A model generated the notes under the pieces. That model saw nothing but the letters and a program-made list of their open reading frames with translations. It was not told where the DNA came from and made no database searches. From Methanococcoides sp. LMO-2 (GTDB lineage: Archaea; Halobacteriota; Methanosarcinia; Methanosarcinales; Methanosarcinaceae), in NCBI RefSeq assembly GCF_038432375.1, contig NZ_JBCAUS010000006.1, forward strand, positions 395,489 through 459,488: a stretch of DNA of 64,000 nt, written 5' to 3'. The position numbers were made by a program, and so were the translations under genes. Positions 53,468-61,668 of the stretch are shown here, piece by piece. Numbering within the stretch: the first letter of the stretch is position 1; each line of letters starts with the position of its first letter.

Positions 53468-53752
53468 GTTGATCTCATCTTCCACTTATCAAGTGTTAAC
53501 AGTGCTAAGTGACAGGAAGAAGATATATTATTATTAATAAATTATGCCATAATCTTCACACTCTGTTTTTTGTATATAATCTAAAAATATTCAAAAATTA
53601 AAGAGCTTCAAACTGATTAATGGAGAAATGTTCTTTTTGAATTCCGTTAAGCTTATATATATTATTGACACTGTCTGCAGTAATACCAAATTAAACGTAT
53701 GTAATACTAAATCATACAAAAATTGTCACAATCATAACAAGGAGGAAAATCA
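53468..53752. promoter_or_regulatory. Divergent control region of the cbiQO and cbiMN operons
   Basis: The region is AT-rich with TATA-like TTATATATATTA near 53653-53664, directed to cbiM. A 12-base direct repeat, GTAATACCAAAT (53680-53691) and GTAATACTAAAT (53701-53712), starts 21 bases apart, about two helical turns. The second copy is also framed by GTATG (53697-53701) and CATAC (53713-53717). Such symmetry near the expected transcription start fits an operator for a nickel- or cobalt-sensing regulator. GGAGG precedes the cbiM ATG. No B12-box (cobalamin riboswitch) was recognised. Confidence 0.45.
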
Positions 53753-54409
53753 ATGCATATACCAGATTCATTTATGCCGCTATCCCAGGCACTTGTTTAC
53801 TGGGCAATAGCGCTTCCATTCATTTTTATGTCCTTCAGGTGGGCACGAAGAGATATGGATGATATGAAAATACCAATTCTTGCAGCTTTATCTGCAGGAA
53901 TTTTTGCAATACAGGCACTGAACATCCCTATAGGAATGGGAACCAGTGGCCACATGGTCGGAGCTGCACTTGTAGCCATAATCTTTGGAAGTCCTTTTGC
54001 CGGAGTTCTTGTACTGACACTTGTATTACTGGTACAGGGAATCGTGTTCGCTGACGGAGGAATTACTGTAATGGGTGCCAATATCCTGAATATGGGTGTC
54101 ATCTCAGGCTTTATAGGCTACTACTCATTCGTCGCACTCAGAAGTAGAAAGATCGACATCAAGATCGCAGCATTTTTCGGTGCATGGCTGGGACTCTTTG
54201 TATCAGCTATTGCAACAGCAGTAGAAATGAGCATTGCAGGTACATTCCCGCTTGTACCGGGACTCGTTGCAATGGGAACATTCCACTTTGTCATAGGCAT
54301 CATTGGAGAAGGACTAATTACCGCAATTGCTATTGCAGCCATCGCAAAAGCACGTCCTGACCTTGTAGACAGCAAGATCACAGAAGGTTCAAAGGAGGCA
54401 ACATTGTGA
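53753..54409 (+). CDS. cbiM: Cobalt/nickel ECF transporter substrate-binding component M
   Basis: CbiM binds Co2+ or Ni2+ at its very N-terminus. The 218-residue protein starts MHIPDSFMP, with the M1-H2 metal-binding pair exposed after start. It has six to seven helices, with SGHMVGAAL (near 64-72) supplying another conserved histidine, and FHFVIGIIGEGLIT near the C-terminus. GGAGG lies before the ATG. The next gene, cbiN, overlaps its stop by 4 bases. Substrate (Co for B12 or Ni for Mcr F430) cannot be settled by sequence alone. Confidence 0.93.
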   Translation: MHIPDSFMPLSQALVYWAIALPFIFMSFRWARRDMDDMKIPILAALSAGIFAIQALNIPIGMGTSGHMVGAALVAIIFGSPFAGVLVLTLVLLVQGIVFADGGITVMGANILNMGVISGFIGYYSFVALRSRKIDIKIAAFFGAWLGLFVSAIATAVEMSIAGTFPLVPGLVAMGTFHFVIGIIGEGLITAIAIAAIAKARPDLVDSKITEGSKEATL

Positions 54410-54714
54410 CAAGCCAGAACATGAAACTCCTGTACGCAGGAATTGCCATCGCACTCCTGATATCAGTACTTGCACCATTCCTTGCATCTCCAGACCCAGA
54501 CGGTCTGGAAAGTGCTGCTGAAAGTGTTATTGATGAAGAAAGATTCGCTGAACTCGAAGAAGCAGAACCTGCAATCGAATCCCCTATGCCTGATTACTCC
54601 ATAGAAGGACAGGGAAAACTTGGTGAGATCGTTGCTATTTCCGCAGGAACGATAGCTATCCTTCTCATAAGCTTTGGACTTGGAAAAGTCCTGAAGGCAA
54701 ACAAAGCTAACTAA
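54406..54714 (+). CDS. cbiN: Cobalt/nickel ECF transporter component N
   Basis: The 102-residue protein has two membrane helices (about 6-24 and 72-90), with an exterior loop containing PDPDGLESAAESVID, the PDGLE motif of the CbiN/NikN family. It stabilises the CbiM subunit's metal loop. GTG, not ATG, is used as start and overlaps the cbiM stop (GTGA). A strong hairpin terminator follows. Confidence 0.88.
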   Translation: MTSQNMKLLYAGIAIALLISVLAPFLASPDPDGLESAAESVIDEERFAELEEAEPAIESPMPDYSIEGQGKLGEIVAISAGTIAILLISFGLGKVLKANKAN

Positions 54715-54730
54715 AAAAGTTCAGATCAAA

Positions 54731-54762
54731 GGAGGAGATCACTCCTCCATTAACCTTTTTTA
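54731..54762 (+). terminator. Strong terminator after cbiMN
   Basis: GGAGGA (54731-54736) and TCCTCC (54743-54748) form a perfect stem with loop GATCAC, followed by T-rich sequence (TTAACCTTTTTTATATCTTTTTTT). It lies between convergent genes. Confidence 0.7.
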
Positions 54763-54776
54763 TATCTTTTTTTAAA

Positions 54777-56645
54777 TTACAAGACTTTCACAAGGATAGG
54801 CTCTCCGTCATCCACCGCATCCATAATGCTGTGGGCAATGGCAGAATTGCTTCTGACCTTGACATCACCATGACGACCAACTGTTGCAGTGAACAGGTAA
54901 TCATCGCCTGCATATATCTCAACATCCTGTGAAGCGATCTCAGGAACGTTCAGTATCACATGCTTCTTTGTGTGCTCGATGGTAGGGCGGTAGCTGCTTC
55001 CTGAGAACCTGTTACGATCTCCTCCTTTGCTCTTGCTCTTAGTCGTACGACCCTGTTCCTTGAGCTCACGCACATCGATATGGACACCTACGATCCTCTC
55101 GATCTCATCGATCACCGCACCGCTCTTACCGATCACCTTTGAGATCTCCTTTTCGAAAACCTTCACAACAGCACTTGTGTCGGAGACCATTTCGACCTCA
55201 ACCGGACCACTGGTATAGCGCTGGACAACATCCCTTATCTCGCTCTCCGCAAGGGACCAGACAGGTTTCCTCTCCCCGCCTGAAGTAGATATGGGCATGA
55301 CGACAACCTGCTCACCGAAGGTATATATCTCAAACTCCGGTGTTGAGGTCTCAAAATCGGAAACTACAATAACAGGTCTTGCAAGATCGTCCTCCATCAT
55401 CCCTGAAGGCACCTTTACTGTAAACTCAAGGGTCTGCACCTGGGCAACCTCTCCTTTGTCAATAAAGATAACCGTATCTACAACCTGTGGAATAACACCT
55501 AACTCCACCCTGCCGATGAGCCTCTGGACAGCATCGATGGCACGATTGGCATGCACCACACCGATCATACCGACGCCTGCAAGCCTCATGTCCGCAAATA
55601 TCTCGAAATCACGGGTCTTGCGGACCTCATCGTAGATAGTATAGTCAGGCCTTACAAGCAACAGAACGTCTGCGGTCTTTTCCATGCTTCCCTCAAGGGG
55701 TGCATACTGTGTGATCTCCCTGGGAACCTGCAGGTCCCTTGGGGACTCCATTGTCTTTACGACGTAATCGTGTTCATGCAGGAAAGTGGCAACTCCTGCT
55801 CCGAATGTGGACTTGCCCGCTCCCGGAGGACCAGATACCAGAATTCCACGCTGTCCAAGTATCCTCTCCTTGAGCTTATCGCCCAGACGGTACTCATCCA
55901 GCTTTACCGAGGCTACAGGGCGTACTGCCGTGATCTCTACATCATCTGAAAATGGAGGGTTTGAGATAGCTATTCGCATGTCCCGGATCTGCAGTACGGT
56001 AGCACCGTTAAGTGACATCTCGATAAAGGATTCAGGGTCGGCACGTGCACGTTCAAGAAGCTCACGTGTTATCTCTTTCAATTCGCCTGAAGTGCAAGGT
56101 GTATCCCTTATTTCCACGAATTCCACATTCCTGATGGAACCGCGTTTGCCCATTGGAACAACTTTGTTCTTCAGGTGTACGGACATCGTGTCGTCAGTAA
56201 AGAAATCCTCAATATGAAGAGTAATGAACTCGGCCTTTCTAGGTGGAAGGTACTCCACGTCCATTCCCTTTGCCACAGCAACATCATACTGCACCCTGTC
56301 CCCTGTTACAAAAGTGGCACCTGCTTCTTCTGCACAGGAACGGATTATGGCATCCACAGCGCCCTCCCGGGCATATTTTCTCTCTTCTATTGTCGGACGC
56401 TCACCGATGAAAGATATATCTATAAGTCCCTCTTTTGCCATTTCCTGCAGCTGCTTTAGCTCATCAAGCCCTTTGTTGCCGATCTCAAGCCCGCGGTTTG
56501 CCTGTGATTCAAGTTCTGCTACCATGGCCTCAGGAATGATTATTGAAACCCCTTCATATCCCCCTTCAGCGATCATTTCAGATACAAGACCATCAATAAT
56601 GACACTTGTATCCGGAACTACCCTTGTTATCTCTTTTTCTTCCAT
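54777..56645 (-). CDS. PIN-ATPase-KH protein (COG1855-type PilT-like ATPase)
   Basis: The 622-residue protein joins an N-terminal PIN-type nuclease domain (about 5-140; VVPDTSVIIDGLV, E44, and TGDRVQYDVA acids), a RecA-like PilT-type ATPase (Walker A SGPPGAGKSTF near 268-278, DYTIYDEVRKTRDFE Walker B), and a C-terminal KH domain (about 500-560, ISKVIGKSGAVIDEIERIVG). The combination points to RNA cleavage or remodelling. The role of this archaeal family is not established. hisI is the preceding gene on the strand, separated by a terminator-like hairpin. Confidence 0.88.
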   Translation of the reverse strand: MEEKEITRVVPDTSVIIDGLVSEMIAEGGYEGVSIIIPEAMVAELESQANRGLEIGNKGLDELKQLQEMAKEGLIDISFIGERPTIEERKYAREGAVDAIIRSCAEEAGATFVTGDRVQYDVAVAKGMDVEYLPPRKAEFITLHIEDFFTDDTMSVHLKNKVVPMGKRGSIRNVEFVEIRDTPCTSGELKEITRELLERARADPESFIEMSLNGATVLQIRDMRIAISNPPFSDDVEITAVRPVASVKLDEYRLGDKLKERILGQRGILVSGPPGAGKSTFGAGVATFLHEHDYVVKTMESPRDLQVPREITQYAPLEGSMEKTADVLLLVRPDYTIYDEVRKTRDFEIFADMRLAGVGMIGVVHANRAIDAVQRLIGRVELGVIPQVVDTVIFIDKGEVAQVQTLEFTVKVPSGMMEDDLARPVIVVSDFETSTPEFEIYTFGEQVVVMPISTSGGERKPVWSLAESEIRDVVQRYTSGPVEVEMVSDTSAVVKVFEKEISKVIGKSGAVIDEIERIVGVHIDVRELKEQGRTTKSKSKGGDRNRFSGSSYRPTIEHTKKHVILNVPEIASQDVEIYAGDDYLFTATVGRHGDVKVRSNSAIAHSIMDAVDDGEPILVKVL

Positions 56646-56741
56646 AAAGAGAACTACCGTTCAAAACTATTTAACACAACTGACAGAAGAACAAGAAAGG
56701 ATAGCAGTACAGGAGAGAAACGTATTCAGAAAAAGAAGATC

Positions 56742-56762
56742 AAAAGGAACAAGAATAGTTCC
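56742..56762 (-). terminator. Hairpin terminator after hisI
   Basis: On the minus strand GGAAC and GTTCC (56762-56746) form a 5-bp stem with a 7-base loop, followed by TTTT (56745-56742). It lies downstream of hisI and upstream of the PIN-ATPase gene. Confidence 0.45.
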
Positions 56763-56784
56763 TCGAAATACTGCTCATGGGATA

Positions 56785-57159
56785 TTAGTAGACCTCATCG
56801 GGATCAAAGACCTTTTCCCCAACAACATCTCCTTCGATATTGCGGTAGAAACATGACCTGTGGCCGGTGTGGCATGCTCCGCCTTTCTGTTCGATCTTCA
56901 TTACGATCGCATCCATATCGCAATCCACCAGCATCTCGTGTACTGTCTGCATGTGACCGGAGCTTTCTCCTTTCTTCCACAGTTTCTGCCTGCTACGACT
57001 CCAGTAGTGAGCGATACCGGTCTCAATGGTAAGCTTGAGGGACTCCCTGTTCATGTAGGCGACCATCAGGACCTCATTGGTCTTATCATCCTGCGCAATT
57101 GCTATGATAAGACCATTGTCATCATATTTGAGATTGTCAAGATCTAGCATACTGATCAA
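56785..57159 (-). CDS. hisI: Phosphoribosyl-AMP cyclohydrolase
   Basis: HisI opens the adenine ring of PR-AMP in histidine synthesis. The 124-residue protein matches the family length, with [19 protein letters not shown], the [18 protein letters not shown] signature, and zinc cysteine motifs VDCDMDAI and [13 protein letters not shown]. The cyclohydrolase is not fused to the pyrophosphohydrolase HisE here. It is dispersed from hisF and hisH in this window. Confidence 0.97.
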   Translation of the reverse strand: MISMLDLDNLKYDDNGLIIAIAQDDKTNEVLMVAYMNRESLKLTIETGIAHYWSRSRQKLWKKGESSGHMQTVHEMLVDCDMDAIVMKIEQKGGACHTGHRSCFYRNIEGDVVGEKVFDPDEVY

Positions 57160-57274
57160 TTAATAGACATACTATAACTATAAAAACTAAGAGGAATCAA
57201 TATGTAGTGATAATAAATTTGGTGTGTAGAAACTTCATTAGAACATTTTTTTGCATACATGACAAGGTGAAAGC

Positions 57275-58039
57275 ATGGATTACAGTTTCGATGGATCAGG
57301 GGGTTACAGGGTTCCGACGGGTTTGGTAGGACTTGACGTTCAGCTTGGGGGAGGAGTCCCTCCGGGAACTACCATATTGATACTTGCAGAACCCGGCGCA
57401 AGCTCAGAGTTATTTGCACAGCAGTTCGTTTATGGGGGACTGTTGAACAACGAGGAAGTCTACTATTTTTCTGCAGAACACCCAATTCCGGAAATAATTG
57501 AGGATATGAAGAACTTCGGATGGGATATTGACGAATATGTAGAGAACGGGAAAATGGATTTCATTGATGCTTACACCTTAAGGTTCTGTAATATACTGCC
57601 AAAAGGAATTGCATGCAGCCTCTCAGCCAAGGATTTCCTTAAGCAGAACGCTGATACGATGAACCAGTTGAAGGCATCCACCTCCAAAGAGAGAAAGGGA
57701 CAATACAGGGGTGTCATCGATTCAATATCATATTTCCTCAGGTCCTATGACATGAAAACGGTCACTGAAGCTATTGAATACATATCTTCTATCGGGAAGC
57801 TGACAAATGCCGTTCAACTTATTCTTATGACCGGTGGAACACACGATCCAAAAGTTGAGAACGGGCTCAAAAGCATTTGCGACGGCGTCCTTGAATTCCG
57901 CATGAAAGAACGTGGAAGCGAGATAGAGAGAACGATACTGGTACGCAAGATGAGGGGAATGATCCCTCCTGACAAGACCATTTCATATAATATCACTAAC
58001 AAAGGAATTGAACTGGAAACTACGACCAGAGTTCTCTGA
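57275..58039 (+). CDS. KaiC/RecA-like protein with degenerate Walker A motif
   Basis: The 254-residue protein follows the KaiC pattern (VPTGLVGLDVQLGGGVPPGTTILILAEPG), but the Walker A loop reads AEPGASSELFA. The essential GK[ST] is replaced, so ATP hydrolysis is unlikely. The rest of the fold, including EVYYFSAEHPIPEIIEDMK and a VIDSISYFLRSY strand, is intact. It probably acts as a structural or regulatory paralog of KaiC-type ATPases, similar to archaeal ArlH-related inactive forms. The partner gene follows after 48 bases on the same strand. Confidence 0.8.
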   Translation: MDYSFDGSGGYRVPTGLVGLDVQLGGGVPPGTTILILAEPGASSELFAQQFVYGGLLNNEEVYYFSAEHPIPEIIEDMKNFGWDIDEYVENGKMDFIDAYTLRFCNILPKGIACSLSAKDFLKQNADTMNQLKASTSKERKGQYRGVIDSISYFLRSYDMKTVTEAIEYISSIGKLTNAVQLILMTGGTHDPKVENGLKSICDGVLEFRMKERGSEIERTILVRKMRGMIPPDKTISYNITNKGIELETTTRVL

Positions 58040-58087
58040 TCGTCTTGTAGTGGAGAAATTCCAGATACTGCAATAACAAAATGGTTG

Positions 58088-59305
58088 ATGAGAATGAAAG
58101 AAAAACTTGCCGAACTCCTGACAAACATATTTACAACTTCCGGCCACAATGTTACTGAATCTGACACTGTGGACCTGATCGTAGAGAAAAACGACCACAA
58201 GACATTGATTCTGCTTGCAAATAAGCCTGATCCTGCACAGATAAGGAATTTTGCAGACCAGGTACACGGTGATACAGGACTATATGTAACCATGGAGAAA
58301 ATGGAGACGGAACTCCGTGAATATGCAACACATGTAGGCCTTATCACATGGGACCGTGACGAACTTGCTCTCCAGATAGGAAAAGCTGTAATCGCTGACC
58401 TTGAAGGAAACGCTGCAGATCTCCATCTTGTGGCTTACGACATCGACAGGAATGCTGTTCCTGCTGAGGAAGGTCCGATCAGTGGCCCTGGTTCAGGAAG
58501 CTTCGAGGTAACTGCCGACAATAATACTACTATTTTTGCATCAGCAGAGCCTTCAGTACAAACTGCTCCACAGGCGACTGCACAGGAAGATCAGGGTTTC
58601 AACATATGGGGAACTTCCCCTGAGATGCAGCAGGCAGCTACAACGGGAAATTATCAGCAGGAAGAGAGGTCCTTTGTGGAACCGCCTGTTACAGCAGTGC
58701 CTGAACCACAGCCTGCCTCATGGCAGACACCACAGCCACTTCCATCAACACTTGACCTTCGCACCGCACCGATAAAGTTGCAAAAAGAAAGGGCTGCGAT
58801 GATGGCAAAGTCCGAGATAGGAATGCCTGAGGACGTTGTTCTCAAGTTCGTACCTTTCTGGAACTATGCATATGCGGTCAAGGCAGAACACAGGTTCAAG
58901 AACAAGGTCATTGACATTTCCGGCCAGGGCCAGGGTTGCCTTAATGCACTCAACGGTAATAAGGAGCAGCTGGAAATTCACCAGGTGACCGACAGCCTGA
59001 CACTTCCTGATGATAACTACGAGATCAAAAGCAAGATGATCGACCAGAAGGAAGCTGAAAGTACGCTCATATCGAACATTATCGAGGAATACACAAAGGA
59101 TGTGCGTTTCAACAATGTGGTCGGCGAGGCTATGATATCCGAACACAAGCTGTTCAAGCCATCCATGGATGATATAAGGTTCAAGATCGAGCTGGTATAT
59201 GTTCCTATATGGGAAGTAAAGGGTTCAAGGAACTCCATGGAGATCAACGCATATACACAGGAGATACTTACAAATCCTGTAGATGACGATGTTGAATTCA
59301 TGTGA
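58088..59305 (+). CDS. Three-part archaeal protein with restriction-endonuclease-like N-terminus
   Basis: The protein is about 405 residues. The N-terminal ~115 residues resemble an Mrr-type restriction-endonuclease-like fold (DTVDLIVEKNDHKTLILLANK), although the catalytic ExK appears lost. A Pro/Gln/Thr-rich linker (about 140-225) follows, then a conserved C-terminal domain (about 245-390) with VLKFVPFWNYAYAV and IELVYVPIWEVKG. The start could be 58088 or the ATG at 58094. It follows the KaiC-like gene closely and may work with it. Family function is unknown to me. Confidence 0.68.
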   Translation: MRMKEKLAELLTNIFTTSGHNVTESDTVDLIVEKNDHKTLILLANKPDPAQIRNFADQVHGDTGLYVTMEKMETELREYATHVGLITWDRDELALQIGKAVIADLEGNAADLHLVAYDIDRNAVPAEEGPISGPGSGSFEVTADNNTTIFASAEPSVQTAPQATAQEDQGFNIWGTSPEMQQAATTGNYQQEERSFVEPPVTAVPEPQPASWQTPQPLPSTLDLRTAPIKLQKERAAMMAKSEIGMPEDVVLKFVPFWNYAYAVKAEHRFKNKVIDISGQGQGCLNALNGNKEQLEIHQVTDSLTLPDDNYEIKSKMIDQKEAESTLISNIIEEYTKDVRFNNVVGEAMISEHKLFKPSMDDIRFKIELVYVPIWEVKGSRNSMEINAYTQEILTNPVDDDVEFM

Positions 59306-59410
59306 ATTATTGTTCGTAACTACCCGAACATATATATAGACGAAACTTGTATATAGAGACCACCGCATTAATTGATTTCAGAAAGTTAACGAAAAATGGA
59401 GTGATAAAGA

Positions 59411-59734
59411 ATGATCGAGATAACAGATGTTGCTGCAACAGAATTGAAAGCATTGCTCGAAGCTGAGGACAAACAGGACCATGCTCTGAGGATCTTTGTT
59501 GCAGGTATGGGATGCAGCGGCGTCCAGTACGGAATGGCACTCGACAACGAGATCAAGGAAGAGGATGTCACCGTCGACAGCAAGGATGTTAAGATCGTAA
59601 TGGGCCCTGATATCAGCGAACAGCTGGAGAAAGCAACCATCGATTACATCGAGACAGATGGCGGCAAAGGATTCATCATCGATAACCCAATGGCTGCAAG
59701 CGGATGCAGCAGCTGCGGTGGCAGTTGCCACTAA
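59411..59734 (+). CDS. HesB/IscA-type iron-sulfur assembly protein
   Basis: The 107-residue protein has the A-type carrier fold, with conserved cysteines at GMGCSGVQYGMALD (C35) and the C-terminal pair in GCSSCGGSC (about 99-106). It would deliver or hold Fe-S clusters. GGAGTGAT lies five bases before the ATG. TATA-like TATATATAG near 59330-59339 drives it. The NAC gene follows in the same direction after 59 bases. Confidence 0.92.
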   Translation: MIEITDVAATELKALLEAEDKQDHALRIFVAGMGCSGVQYGMALDNEIKEEDVTVDSKDVKIVMGPDISEQLEKATIDYIETDGGKGFIIDNPMAASGCSSCGGSCH

Positions 59735-59793
59735 GAACAAGGTATTTAATTAAGTAATACCATCCTACGCGGTAGTAATTAAAAGGTGATCAT

Positions 59794-60144
59794 ATGATTC
59801 CAGGTATGGGCGGAAGGGGCATGAACCCCAAAAAGGTCAAACAGATGATGAAACAGATGGGCATCAACATCGACGAGATAGAAGATGTGGAACAGGTCAT
59901 CATAAGGACCGCGGACAAGGATATAGTATTCAATGACGCAAGTGTAAGCATAATGAATGCACAGGGAGTTGACACATATCAGGTAACAGGTACTCCTGAA
60001 GAAGTACCACGTGAACTTGCAATCCCTGAAGATGATGTGAGACTTGTGGCAGAGCAGACCGGTGCAAGCGATGAAGCTGCCCTTGAAGCTCTCAAAAATG
60101 CTAACGGGGATCTGGCAGAAGCAATTCTTGCCCTTTCCGCATGA
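59794..60144 (+). CDS. Archaeal nascent polypeptide-associated complex protein
   Basis: Archaeal NAC is a homodimeric ribosome-associated chaperone. The 116-residue protein starts MIPGMGGRGMNPKKVKQMMKQMG, has the NAC beta domain (about 30-65, with DKDIVFNDASVSIM), and ends in a UBA domain (about 78-115, ASDEAALEALKNANGDLAEAI). Size and layout are typical. A perfect GGTGATC ribosome binding site precedes the ATG. A T-rich hairpin terminator follows the stop. Confidence 0.96.
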   Translation: MIPGMGGRGMNPKKVKQMMKQMGINIDEIEDVEQVIIRTADKDIVFNDASVSIMNAQGVDTYQVTGTPEEVPRELAIPEDDVRLVAEQTGASDEAALEALKNANGDLAEAILALSA

Positions 60145-60169
60145 ACCCTTAAAGGGTTCTTCTTTTTTT
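60143..60169 (+). terminator. Hairpin terminator after the NAC gene
   Basis: GAACCC (60143-60148) and GGGTTC (60154-60159) form a perfect stem with TTAAA loop, followed by TTCTTTTTTT. Confidence 0.7.
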
Positions 60170-60269
60170 ATTTCTCCCTAAACAGGGAATATTCAGAAGA
60201 TTATTAGAATTATATTTATACAGTCCCCCATATAGCTATCCTTATTGACATAAAGGGAAAAGTATAGAC

Positions 60270-61646
60270 ATGGCAGGGGACACAGCAGATAACAACCGTG
60301 AACTATTAGCTACAAGGATCGGGTTCCTGCTTGTTTCTGCAGGGTGTGCCATAGGGCTTGGAAACATCTGGCGTTTCCCTTTCATTGCAGGAAAATATGG
60401 TGGTGGTGCCTTTGTTGTCGTTTACCTAGCATTTCTGCTCATTCTCGGATTACCTATACTGATAATGGAATTTGCTACCGGAAGAGCAGGCAGGCAGAAT
60501 ATTGCAGGTTCCATGCGTAAGCTGGAACCAAAGGGAAAAAGATGGCACCTGTTCGGCTACATCGCTATTATAGGGAATGTTGTCCTGCTTATGTTCTACA
60601 CTACGGTTGCAGGTTGGGGACTTGCATATTTCTATTACATGGTCAAAGGCAGTTTTATCTATCTCGAACCCTCGGAAATAGGTATTTTCTTCGACCTGTT
60701 CATGGGAAGGACCATGGAGATGATAACATGGATGGCACTGGTAGTTGGTCTTGGTGCATTCATATGCTCAGTTGGTCTCCAAAAAGGGGTTGAGCGGACC
60801 GGTAAGGTGATGATGTCAGGGCTTTTCTTTATCCTGATAATACTTGTAATTCGTTCTGTCACCCTTCCGGGTGCTGCTGAAGGTATCAGCTTTTATCTAG
60901 ACCCGGATTTCTCGAGCCTTAGCTGGAAAGGCATCTATGCAGCCATGACACAGGCATTTTTCACTTTGAGCGTAGGAGTTGGTGGCATGACCATCTTCGG
61001 AAGCTACATCAATAAAGATCATTCCCTTACAGGAGAATCCCTGAAAATCACGTTTCTTGATACTTCCATAGCACTCATGGCAGGACTTATGATATTTCCA
61101 GCATGCTCTGCATTTGGTGTTGATGTGGGCTCCGGTCCGGGATTGCTCTTTGTAACTCTACCTAACGTTTTCAACCAGATGCCTGCAGGTATTTTGTGGG
61201 GAACCCTCTTCTTCCTGTTCCTTGCCTTTGCTTCAATGTCAACTGTGATGGGGATCTCTGAAAATGTAATAGCTTTTTCAATAGATGAATGGGGATGGGA
61301 CAGAAAGAAGGCCTCTCTGCTAACAGGAGCTTCGATATTCATTTTGTCAATACCATGCTGCCTTGGGTTTGGACCACTCAGCTGGTTCCAGCCTTTTGGA
61401 GAGGGAACATCCATCCTTGATCTGGAGGATTTCATCTTTACTAACAACATCCTTCCGATAGGTGCCCTTACACTGGTTCTGTTCTGCAGTTATAGTTTCG
61501 GATGGGGATGGAATAATTTCATCCAGGAGACCGATTCCGGTAAAGGGGTTAAATTCCCAACACAGGCAAGACCGTACATCAAATACATCCTTCCACTGAT
61601 CATAGTTTTCATACTTGTCAGAGGATGGATAGGTACACTGTCATAA
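60270..61646 (+). CDS. Sodium-dependent transporter, neurotransmitter:sodium symporter (SNF) family
   Basis: The 458-residue protein has about eleven membrane helices. Helix 1 carries the family motif GCAIGLGNIWRFPFIAGKYGGGAF (about 27-50) that forms the Na+ and substrate site. TLSVGVGGMTIFGSYI (near 232-247) is helix 6, and ASMSTVMGISENVIAFSID follows. Members import amino acids or osmolytes with Na+; the substrate is not predictable. A TATA-like box lies near 60215. It is convergent with the flavin disulfide reductase gene after a very short gap. Confidence 0.93.
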   Translation: MAGDTADNNRELLATRIGFLLVSAGCAIGLGNIWRFPFIAGKYGGGAFVVVYLAFLLILGLPILIMEFATGRAGRQNIAGSMRKLEPKGKRWHLFGYIAIIGNVVLLMFYTTVAGWGLAYFYYMVKGSFIYLEPSEIGIFFDLFMGRTMEMITWMALVVGLGAFICSVGLQKGVERTGKVMMSGLFFILIILVIRSVTLPGAAEGISFYLDPDFSSLSWKGIYAAMTQAFFTLSVGVGGMTIFGSYINKDHSLTGESLKITFLDTSIALMAGLMIFPACSAFGVDVGSGPGLLFVTLPNVFNQMPAGILWGTLFFLFLAFASMSTVMGISENVIAFSIDEWGWDRKKASLLTGASIFILSIPCCLGFGPLSWFQPFGEGTSILDLEDFIFTNNILPIGALTLVLFCSYSFGWGWNNFIQETDSGKGVKFPTQARPYIKYILPLIIVFILVRGWIGTLS

Positions 61647-61668
61647 AAAAGAATAAAAGGAAAAAAGG

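Noticed and set aside
53468..53752. Possible cobalamin riboswitch upstream of cbiM
   Set aside because: I did not find a B12-box-like conserved core; the repeats fit a protein operator better.
56224..56856. 210-residue plus-strand ORF
   Set aside because: It is a shadow of the PIN-ATPase and hisI genes.
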